From assembly GCA_929200335.1 (NCBI GenBank), contig CAKMZG010000137.1, forward strand, positions 1,784-6,828: 5,045 nucleotides of DNA. Reading direction: 5' to 3'. Shown one piece after another: positions 1 to 5,045 of this stretch; the first letter of the stretch is position 1, and the number at the start of each line of letters is the position of its first letter. The notes below the pieces were generated by a model. That model did no database searches. It was not told the DNA's origin and saw only the letters and a list, made by a program, of their open reading frames with translations. A program made the position numbers and the translations under genes. The DNA is from an uncultured Alphaproteobacteria bacterium (GTDB lineage: Bacteria > Pseudomonadota > Alphaproteobacteria > Rhizobiales > Rhizobiaceae).

Positions 1-715
1 CACTTACGGCACGCACCGCCTCTTCATCATTAAATCCCCAAAGATCTTCAAGACTGCCCCCGCCTCTGGCAACTATGATAAGATCAGGCGCATCAATGCC
101 AGCTGAACCATCTAATGCATTAAAACCACGAACTGCATTGGCAACCTCTTTACCACAGGTATCACCCTGCACACGAACTGGCCAAACCAAAACATGAAGC
201 GGAAAACGATCTGTAATGCGGTGCAAGACATCTCTAATCACCGCCCCTGTTGGTGAGGTAATAACCCCAATGCGCTTTGGCATAAAAGGCAGGAGTTGCT
301 TGCGCGCCTCGTCAAACAATCCCTCAGCAGTCAGTTTCTTTTTGCGCTCTTCCAATAGAGCCATCAAAGCACCAGCGCCTGCTGGCTCTAAATTATCAAT
401 AACAATTTGATATTTTGACGAACCTGGATAGGTAGTTAATTTACCACTGGCAATAACTTCCATGCCTTCTTCAGGCAAAAATTTCATTTTTGAAGCTTGC
501 CCCCGCCAAATCACCGCTTCAATTCTTGCTTTTTCATCTTTAATAGAAAAGTAAGAATGGCCAGAACTGTGGGGGCCGCGATAACCAGAAATTTCACCCC
601 TTACCCGCACGTGACCAAATTGATCTTCAACCATGCGTTTAAGGCTCTGAGACAGCTCACTAACTGAAAATTCCAGCGCATTAGATTTGGGATTATTTTC
701 TTTTGATTCGACCAT
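1..715 (-). CDS. xseA: Exodeoxyribonuclease VII large subunit (XseA), N-terminal part, cut by the left edge of the window
   Basis: This is the large, catalytic subunit of exonuclease VII, which with several copies of the small subunit XseB degrades single-stranded DNA from both ends into oligonucleotides and acts in mismatch repair and recombination (family knowledge). About 238 codons are visible and the frame is open to the window edge; family members usually run to about 450-530 residues, so roughly half is missing because of the window, not because the gene is broken. Residues about 15-110 form the OB-fold nucleic-acid-binding domain (starts FSVSELSQSLKRMVE; GEISGYR at 40-46, GHSYFSIKD at 52-60). 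The catalytic domain begins near 133 with GLFD and GVITSPTGAVIRD (150-162), and the family signature RGGGSLEDLWGFNDE sits at 217-231. The ATG at 715 is preceded in frame by TAA (721-719), so no longer start exists; the ribosome site is weak (AAGTAAG only). It lies 77 nt behind comM with no clear terminator between them, so co-transcription is likely. Confidence 0.97.
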   Translation of the reverse strand, partial: MVESKENNPKSNALEFSVSELSQSLKRMVEDQFGHVRVRGEISGYRGPHSSGHSYFSIKDEKARIEAVIWRGQASKMKFLPEEGMEVIASGKLTTYPGSSKYQIVIDNLEPAGAGALMALLEERKKKLTAEGLFDEARKQLLPFMPKRIGVITSPTGAVIRDVLHRITDRFPLHVLVWPVRVQGDTCGKEVANAVRGFNALDGSAGIDAPDLIIVARGGGSLEDLWGFNDEEAVRAVS

Positions 716-792
716 ATCTTACTTTAAATAATTTTCTCCAAATTGCACATTTAAAATGAACCATGATAAATGATCTGCCATCTTTAAACGCA

Positions 793-2367
793 TTAAGCCG
801 CTTTTAACATTCCACCTTGCTGTGTTCTAAATCCAATGGCCTCAGCTAAATGAATATTGCCAACATTTTCTGAACCATCAAGATCAGCAATGGTACGGGC
901 AACTTTTAAAATACGGTGATAGGCACGAGCAGAAAATTTTAATTTTTCTGCTGCATCCCCAAGCAATTGCTTTCCAGAACTATCCAAAGCGCAGATTTTT
1001 TCTATCAAGCCTGCCGAGCAATGGGCATTTGTAAAGCAACTTTGTGAAGCACCATTCCCCAACTTCAGTGCCTCATTTTGCTTTTCCTCCATGAGAGATT
1101 GAAAGCGTTCGCGCTGTAAATCACGCGCCTGAGCCACCCTTTGCGCAACCGTTGCACTGGTTTCCGCCAATTGCGGGCGGATCATATCTGATACGGATAT
1201 GGCTGGCACTTCCACGTTAATATCAATTCTATCCAATAATGGCCCTGATATGCGAGCCTGATAATCTTCCTGACATCTAGCACCGCGTTTGCAAGTATGC
1301 CCGGGCTCTCCTGCCATGCCACATCGACAGGGATTCATGGCCGCAATCAATTGAATCCGAGAAGGATAGGTCACCCGATGATTAGCCCGTGCAATCACCG
1401 TCTCACCACTCTCGAGGGGCTGTCGCAAACTGTCTAAAACTTGAGGTGAAAATTCTGGAAACTCATCTAAAAACAAGACCCCATTATGAGCAAGCGAGAC
1501 TTCGCCTGGGCGGGCGCGAAATCCACCGCCTACCATTGCCGCCATAGATGCAGAATGATGGGGTGCTCTAAAGGGGCGTTTGTTGGATAATTTGCCTTCT
1601 CCCAACTCTCCTGCAATAGATGAAATCATAGAAACTTCTAACAACTCTCGCGGCATTAATGGTGGCAAAATGGAAGAGAGCCGTGCAGACAGCATGGATT
1701 TACCAGACCCAGGCGGCCCCACAAGTAATAGGTTATGCCCACCAGCAGCTGCTACTTCTAAGGCACGTTTTGCGCTTTCTTGCCCTTTAATATCAGCAAG
1801 ATCAGGCAAAATATCATCATCATTTTGCAAAGCGGGTTCTGGCCGCGCTAAGACTTGCGTACCTTTAAAATGATTAACCAAGGCAATAAGACTATTGGGC
1901 GCTAAAATATTCATCTCGCTATCCGCCCATGCAGCCTCTGCCCCACATTTTGCAGGGCATATCAAACCCTTGCCTAAGGCATTAGCACCCATTGCGGCTG
2001 GCAAAGCACCTGCAACTGGTGTTAGTGATCCATCAAGGGATAATTCACCTATAGCAATATAGCCATCCAATGCATCGGAGGGAATAGCCCCCAAAGATGC
2101 CATTAAAGCTAATGCAATGGGTAAATCATAATGACTGCCCTCCTTGGGCAAATCAGCTGGCGCTAAATTGACCGTAACTTTTTTGGGCGGCATGGAAAGC
2201 CCACAAGCATAAAGTGCCGCCTGCACCCTATCTCGGCTCTCAGCAACTGCCTTATCAGGCAGCCCCACAATGCTCATATTAATCTTGCCCGGTGCAACTA
2301 AAACCTGCACATCCACAGGTATGGCCTCAACGCCCATAAATGCCACGGTGGAAACTCTAGTAACCAT
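793..2367 (-). CDS. comM: YifB/ComM-family AAA+ ATPase (Mg-chelatase ChlI-like domains)
   Basis: This cytoplasmic AAA+ ATPase belongs to the YifB/ComM family. In naturally competent bacteria ComM is a hexameric helicase that drives branch migration during integration of transformed DNA; the family is also widespread in species not known to be competent, so its job here is inferred. At 524 residues it is full length (usual about 500-515). Order of parts: N-terminal ChlI-type domain, about 20-145 (IVGLPDKAVAESRDRV at 33-48, NLAPADLPKEGSHYDLPIAL at 67-86); AAA+ core with Walker A GPPGSGKS at 217-224, FRAPHHSAS at 266-274, Walker B GVLFLDE at 296-302; NPCRCG at 345-350 followed by two more cysteines (C347, C349, C359, C365), the family's probable metal-binding insert; SGPLLDRID at 374-382; and the C-terminal Mg-chelatase domain with SARAYHRILKVARTIADL (479-496). 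The start is supported by a good ribosome site, AGGTGAGG at 2380-2373, five nt before ATG. No damage is seen. The family assignment is very firm; the cellular role is less so. Confidence 0.97.
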   Translation of the reverse strand: MVTRVSTVAFMGVEAIPVDVQVLVAPGKINMSIVGLPDKAVAESRDRVQAALYACGLSMPPKKVTVNLAPADLPKEGSHYDLPIALALMASLGAIPSDALDGYIAIGELSLDGSLTPVAGALPAAMGANALGKGLICPAKCGAEAAWADSEMNILAPNSLIALVNHFKGTQVLARPEPALQNDDDILPDLADIKGQESAKRALEVAAAGGHNLLLVGPPGSGKSMLSARLSSILPPLMPRELLEVSMISSIAGELGEGKLSNKRPFRAPHHSASMAAMVGGGFRARPGEVSLAHNGVLFLDEFPEFSPQVLDSLRQPLESGETVIARANHRVTYPSRIQLIAAMNPCRCGMAGEPGHTCKRGARCQEDYQARISGPLLDRIDINVEVPAISVSDMIRPQLAETSATVAQRVAQARDLQRERFQSLMEEKQNEALKLGNGASQSCFTNAHCSAGLIEKICALDSSGKQLLGDAAEKLKFSARAYHRILKVARTIADLDGSENVGNIHLAEAIGFRTQQGGMLKAA

Positions 2368-2401
2368 GGTATCCTCACCTTCTGAAAAATACTTTGATCT
2401 T

Positions 2402-2431
2402 GTAGTATTTTGTAAATTTCAATAATACTGC
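2402..2431 (-). repeat. Small hairpin just before the comM ribosome site
   Basis: Arms 2402-2409 (GTAGTATT) and 2424-2431 (AATACTGC) pair at 7 of 8 positions. Inside, TTG and CAA on the minus strand can extend the stem by three pairs with one bulged A. It ends about 22 nt before the comM ribosome site, leaving that site free. There is no T-run directly behind it, so it is not a convincing terminator for gshB. Confidence 0.3.
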
Positions 2432-2455
2432 AATCTTCTAAAAATTTTTTATTCC

Positions 2456-2503
2456 GCAGGCAGGTATAAATGCCCTTCCTCGAAATCCCTGCCAATTCGC
2501 AGG
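2456..2503 (-). repeat. Competing short inverted repeats in the comM leader
   Basis: On the minus strand a CCTGC (2503-2499) is followed by GGCAGG (2493-2488) and then by CCTGCCTGC (2464-2456). The middle element can pair with the first (5 bp, 6-nt loop) or with the later copy (6 bp, 23-nt loop), but not both. These GC-rich bases stand out in an otherwise AT-rich spacer. The pairing is directly visible; any regulatory role is conjecture. Confidence 0.35.
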
Positions 2504-2523
2504 TAATAAGTATAATTTCAAAA

Positions 2524-2555
2524 ATAGTGAACCACAGCCTATCAACAATGTCAAG
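2524..2555 (-). promoter_or_regulatory. Possible promoter for comM (-xseA)
   Basis: On the minus strand, just past the gshB stop, CTTGACA (2555-2549) is a perfect match to the -35 hexamer and to the CTTGAC form favoured in rhizobia. The best -10-like hexamer, CACTAT (2529-2524), is only a 3 of 6 match and the 19-bp spacer is longer than the ideal 17. If used, transcription would begin near 2517 and give comM an untranslated leader of about 150 nt. The 206-nt gap before comM supports a separate promoter; the poor -10 box keeps confidence low. Confidence 0.3.
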
Positions 2556-2573
2556 AACATAAAGAGAACAAAA

Positions 2574-3518
2574 TTATTGCCGCTTGGCTTCTACCGCATC
2601 CCAAAACAGACTAGCTATATCAGCGCCGCCAAATTTCTTCACTTCACGAATGCCCGTTGGGGAAGTCACATTAATCTCTGTCATATAATCGCCAATGACA
2701 TCAATGCCCACAAAAATAAACCCACGGCGCTTTAATTCTCCACCAATGCGCTCACAGATTTCCATTTCACGATCTGTAATGCCAATGGCCTCAGCCCTGC
2801 CACCCACATGCATATTAGAACGCGCTTCATTTTCCTCAGGCACACGATTAATGGCACCCACAGGCTCGCCATCAATTAAGATGATGCGTTTATCACCTGC
2901 ACGCACATCTGCTAAATAACGTTGCGCAATATAGGGTTCAGGCCAGGTTTGTTCAAACATTTCCATCAAGGATGAGAGGTTTTGATCGCCCTCACGAATG
3001 CGAAACACCCCCGCACCTCCATTGCCATAAAGCGGCTTAATAATAATATCTTTAAACTCATCGCGAAATTTGCGAATTTCATCGGCCGAGCGGGTGATAA
3101 GTGTCTCAGGCATGAGATCAGGAAATTCCGTTACAAAAATTTTCTCTGGCGCATTACGCACTTCAGCAGGATTATTCACCACCAAAGTTTTTGGATGCAA
3201 GCGTTCTAACATATGAGTAGCTGTAATATAGCCCATATGAAACGGTGGATCTTGGCGCATCAAAATAACATCCATCTGCGATAGGTCGGTTTTTACGGGC
3301 GCTTCTAATTTATAAAAATCACCAGCCACATCTTGCACTGTGACTTTTTCAACATCAGCATAAACCATACCATCGCGCTGAGATAGACGATCGACTGTAT
3401 AATGATAAAGCTCATGGCCACGCGCTTGAGCCTCCAACATTAAAGCAAAGGTACTATCGCCCTCAATATGAAGGGTAGAAATGTGATCCATTTGAACTGC
3501 AATTTTAAGTTTCTTCAT
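2574..3518 (-). CDS. gshB: Glutathione synthetase
   Basis: GshB is the ATP-grasp enzyme of the second step of glutathione synthesis: gamma-glutamylcysteine + glycine + ATP gives glutathione + ADP + phosphate (EC 6.3.2.3), in the cytosol. The 314-residue length equals the bacterial norm (E. coli about 315). The N-terminal domain opens with KIAVQMDHISTLHIEGDSTF (5-24) and carries MRQDPPFHMGY (87-97), NNP (115-117) and NAPEKIF (122-128). The ATP-grasp part shows the glycine-rich loop KPLYGNGGAGVF (161-172), AQRYL (198-202), GDKRIILIDGEPVGAINRVP (208-227), NMHVGG (235-240) and the metal/nucleotide-binding segment VGIDVIGDYMTEINVTSP (270-287), including D273, E281 and N283. The ribosome site AAGGAA (3531-3526), seven nt before ATG, fixes the start. 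It lies 73 nt after yraN and 206 nt before comM. The sequence is closest in character to rhizobial GshB as I recall it. The gene for the first step (gshA) is not in this window. Confidence 0.98.
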   Translation of the reverse strand: MKKLKIAVQMDHISTLHIEGDSTFALMLEAQARGHELYHYTVDRLSQRDGMVYADVEKVTVQDVAGDFYKLEAPVKTDLSQMDVILMRQDPPFHMGYITATHMLERLHPKTLVVNNPAEVRNAPEKIFVTEFPDLMPETLITRSADEIRKFRDEFKDIIIKPLYGNGGAGVFRIREGDQNLSSLMEMFEQTWPEPYIAQRYLADVRAGDKRIILIDGEPVGAINRVPEENEARSNMHVGGRAEAIGITDREMEICERIGGELKRRGFIFVGIDVIGDYMTEINVTSPTGIREVKKFGGADIASLFWDAVEAKRQ

Positions 3519-3591
3519 GATATATTTCCTTCATACTTTGAATATTGAGACTATAGGTAATGTTTAGTCATGCTTTAAACAAGATGTTAAA

Positions 3592-3948
3592 TCAAAAGGC
3601 GTCTTTAAAATGTTTTGGCATCTTCCATGGCAGAATAGCTATAATATCATAACGCACAGAGAGATTTGCATAATCGCGTTGCCTGCCTAACCAAATATCT
3701 CCCGCTGCCATAATTCTGCGCTGGGACATTGCGGTTACGCTATTAATTGCCGCCATTTCATCAGCGCGCGCCTTAACCTCAATCATGGCAATTACATCAC
3801 CTTTTTGGACAATGACATCAACCTCACCCGCTTTGGTTTTGAAGCGTTTAGCTAAAATACGATAGCCTTTTATACGCAAATACAATGTGGCGAGAAATTC
3901 TGCCCAATGGCCTTTAAAATAAGCCTTTTGTTTTAATGACTTAGCCAT
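3592..3948 (-). CDS. yraN: YraN/UPF0102 family protein, predicted nuclease fold
   Basis: This small protein of the YraN (UPF0102) family has the PD-(D/E)XK/Holliday-junction-resolvase-like fold; its activity and substrate are not established, so no reaction is assigned. I start it at the ATG at 3948, giving 118 residues, which fits the family (about 115-125). An in-frame GTG at 3984 would add 12 residues (MSFINAHFNWVA), but no ribosome site precedes it and the extra part lies wholly inside rsmI. Numbered from the ATG, family landmarks are GHWAEFLATLYLRIKGYRIL (13-32, conserved E17), the acidic pair in GEVDVI (E42, D44), IEVKAR (E57, K59, the E-x-K of the nuclease core) and SQRRI-AAGDIWL further on. 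All presumed active-site residues are present. Its first bases overlap the end of rsmI by 8 nt, which suggests translational coupling; its own ribosome site is weak (GGGTAG close to the ATG). Ends in TGA. Confidence 0.93.
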   Translation of the reverse strand: MAKSLKQKAYFKGHWAEFLATLYLRIKGYRILAKRFKTKAGEVDVIVQKGDVIAMIEVKARADEMAAINSVTAMSQRRIMAAGDIWLGRQRDYANLSVRYDIIAILPWKMPKHFKDAF

Positions 3949-4825
3949 TGCTACCCAATTGAAGTGAGCGTTGATAAAGCTCACGCTTTGATTGTCCAGT
4001 TAGTTTTGCAGCCTCACCCGCTGCCTTAGATAAGGACATCTGACCCATCAGCTCCACCAACAGTGCATCAACCTTGGCCTCATCCCACTCATCTTCACTA
4101 GCACCTGCGATAATCAATACCATTTCACCGCGTAAATTATCAATGGCACTAAGCTCTGCTAGCACCTCATCGGCTGTTCCTCTATAATGGCTTTCATGTA
4201 ATTTTGTTAGCTCTCGTGATAGGCAAATTTGACGATCTGCCCCAAAAACCAGCCTCACCACTTCCAAAGTTTTTAAAATTCGCTTAGGCGATTCATAAAA
4301 GATCAAACTTTGGCTGGCATTTTGCAATGTCCTTAACTTCATTTCCCGCTGATTGGCTTTGGTAGGTAAAAATCCGATAAACATAAATTCATCGGTTGCA
4401 ATGCCTGATGAGACAAGCCCTGATAAAATTGCGCTAGCACCCGGTATTGCATATATATTTATATTACTGTCTGCTGCTAATGCAACCAAACGCTGACCCG
4501 GATCAGATATCAGCGGCGTTCCTGCATCAGATATTAGAGCAACAGACTTGCCCGCCTGCAAATCTTTCAATAAAGATTGGCTTTTTTGCGCAGCATTATG
4601 TTCGTGATAGGAGGTTTTATGGGTTTCAATGCCATAAGCCTTTAATAAGATGCCACTGGTTCTAGTGTCCTCGCAGGCTATAACGTCAACACTGGCCAAA
4701 ACCTCAAGCGCACGCAAAGTAATATCACGCAAATTACCGATGGGGGTTGATACAATATATAGAGCTGGCTCAGGCGATGGCGCAGTGAACTTATGATCTT
4801 TTATATAGTAATGATTTTGAGCCAT
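3941..4825 (-). CDS. rsmI: 16S rRNA (cytidine(1402)-2'-O)-methyltransferase
   Basis: RsmI uses S-adenosylmethionine to 2'-O-methylate C1402 of 16S rRNA in the decoding centre; with RsmH it makes the doubly modified m4Cm1402, which tunes start-codon choice and fidelity (family knowledge). The 294-residue product has the tetrapyrrole-methylase fold: YIVSTPIGNLRDITLRALEVL (23-43), CEDTRTS (51-57), SDAGTPLISDPG (99-110, SAM-binding loop), PGASA (128-132), FIGFLP (149-154), FYESPKR (176-182), LSRELTKLHE (202-211) and GEMVLII (233-239). The roughly 20 residues before the core, ending in PEPALY, look like the usual alphaproteobacterial N-terminal tail. The ATG at 4825 is the only ATG after an in-frame TGA upstream (about 4868-4861), so the start is secure although the ribosome site is weak. 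It is the first gene of the cluster and overlaps yraN. A terminator upstream (4904-4946) means it needs a promoter of its own within about 80 nt. An inverted repeat occupies that leader and ends a few bases before the ATG. Confidence 0.97.
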   Translation of the reverse strand: MAQNHYYIKDHKFTAPSPEPALYIVSTPIGNLRDITLRALEVLASVDVIACEDTRTSGILLKAYGIETHKTSYHEHNAAQKSQSLLKDLQAGKSVALISDAGTPLISDPGQRLVALAADSNINIYAIPGASAILSGLVSSGIATDEFMFIGFLPTKANQREMKLRTLQNASQSLIFYESPKRILKTLEVVRLVFGADRQICLSRELTKLHESHYRGTADEVLAELSAIDNLRGEMVLIIAGASEDEWDEAKVDALLVELMGQMSLSKAAGEAAKLTGQSKRELYQRSLQLGSNG

Positions 4826-4829
4826 CTGT

Positions 4830-4892
4830 CTTATATCTCTTTTAAAAAAGGAGTTATTTAATCATCTATCCGATTTATAAAAGAGATGTAAG
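4830..4892. repeat. 15-bp imperfect inverted repeat in the rsmI leader
   Basis: Arms 4830-4844 (CTTATATCTCTTTTA) and 4878-4892 (TAAAAGAGATGTAAG) match as inverted copies at 14 of 15 positions, separated by 33 nt. The inner arm ends only four nt before the rsmI ATG and covers its only purine-rich ribosome-site-like bases. It could be a leader hairpin that hides the ribosome site, a DNA site for a dimeric regulator, or chance in AT-rich DNA. On minus-strand RNA the single odd pair is an A/C mismatch; on plus-strand RNA it would be G-U. A tentative -10 box TATAAA (4879-4874) lies next to the outer arm, without a good -35, so whether the whole repeat is transcribed is open. Confidence 0.55.
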
Positions 4893-4903
4893 TCTTGGTT
4901 CCC

Positions 4904-4946
4904 AAAAAATAACAGCCTTCAGTATTTCATACTGAAAGCTGTTATT
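4904..4946 (-). terminator. Rho-independent terminator for a transcript entering from the right
   Basis: Two 18-nt arms, 4908-4925 and 4929-4946, are complementary at every position but one and enclose a 3-nt loop. Read on the minus strand the odd pair (4917/4937) is a G-U wobble, so the stem is unbroken, and it is followed at once by a run of T (4909-4904). Read on the plus strand the same pair is a C/A mismatch and no T-run follows. Both facts say the structure works on minus-strand RNA. The gene or small RNA it ends must lie to the right: within 4947-5045 there is no coding sequence. It insulates rsmI from upstream transcription. Confidence 0.8.
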
Positions 4947-5045
4947 GTACACCCCAAACCCAGTAGAGTTAATTTAGTAAAAAGTAATACTATATATGTA
5001 TAGAATTTTTTTTATTTATATAATAAATAATATATATTGTAATAT
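4947..5045. other. Gene-free, very AT-rich right edge
   Basis: No reading frame of note exists on either strand here. From about 4980 to the end the sequence is almost entirely A and T. On the minus strand TATAGT (4994-4989) could be a -10 box for a short RNA ending at the terminator at 4904, but I see no good -35 partner. The stretch may be simple intergenic DNA leading to a further gene outside the window. Confidence 0.5.

Noticed and set aside
216..410. Plus-strand frames opposite xseA, comM, gshB and rsmI
   Set aside because: They lie antisense within well-supported genes, carry no recognisable domains, and are explained as shadows of the minus-strand coding frames.
748..772. 6-bp inverted repeat (CATTTA / TAAATG) between comM and xseA as a terminator
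   Set aside because: The stem is short and made almost only of A-T pairs, and no T-run follows on the minus strand; it is expected by chance in this AT-rich spacer.
1270..1335. Cysteine-rich segment of comM as a sign of an unusual domain insertion
   Set aside because: The NPCRCG motif with two following cysteines is, as I recall, a normal conserved part of the YifB/ComM family.
2298..2495. 65-residue minus-strand frame overlapping the start of comM
   Set aside because: It begins with TTG without a ribosome site, and about 70 bases of it are out of frame inside the secure comM gene; the product resembles nothing I know.
3519..3591. A gshB promoter in the 73-nt gap after yraN
   Set aside because: TATAGT-like and TTGTTT-like hexamers occur on the minus strand but at poor spacing (about 20 nt or more) and with weak matches; not distinguishable from AT-rich background.
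4845..4853. AAAAAGGAG on the plus strand as a ribosome site for a divergent gene
   Set aside because: No start codon lies at a workable distance downstream and no plus-strand frame follows; the next structure is a minus-strand terminator.

Overview
The window is an ordinary chromosomal housekeeping segment from a moderately AT-rich alphaproteobacterium. Protein signatures point to the Hyphomicrobiales (Rhizobiales): the glutathione synthetase, the YraN protein and the N-terminus of the RsmI protein all read like rhizobial/Brucella-type versions as I remember them. The AT-rich codon use and very AT-rich spacers suggest a low-GC member such as a host-associated lineage near Bartonellaceae. That placement is inference, not a search result.

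All five genes lie on the minus strand, so transcription runs from high to low coordinates: rsmI (4825-3941), yraN (3948-3592, overlapping rsmI by 8 nt), gshB (3518-2574), comM/yifB (2367-793) and the N-terminal half of xseA (715 to the left edge, where it is cut). Gaps are -8, 73, 206 and 77 nt. I see no convincing terminator between the genes, so read-through over the whole cluster is possible. The 206-nt gap before comM holds a good -35-like hexamer and hairpin-forming sequence, so comM-xseA may also have its own promoter.

Functionally, rsmI methylates 16S rRNA and gshB makes glutathione. yraN, comM and xseA concern DNA: a nuclease-fold protein, a branch-migration-type AAA+ ATPase and the exonuclease VII large subunit. 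The order is a conserved genomic neighbourhood rather than one pathway.

The right edge (4826-5045) has no gene. It holds a strong intrinsic terminator on the minus strand (about 4904-4946), serving a transcript that comes from the right, and a 15-bp near-perfect inverted repeat (4830-4892) in the leader of rsmI. Beyond that is a very AT-rich tail (about 4980-5045). I found no tRNA, rRNA, CRISPR array, insertion sequence or phage gene, and no evidence of a new biological system. The noncoding elements around rsmI and comM are the only items that deserve a second look.
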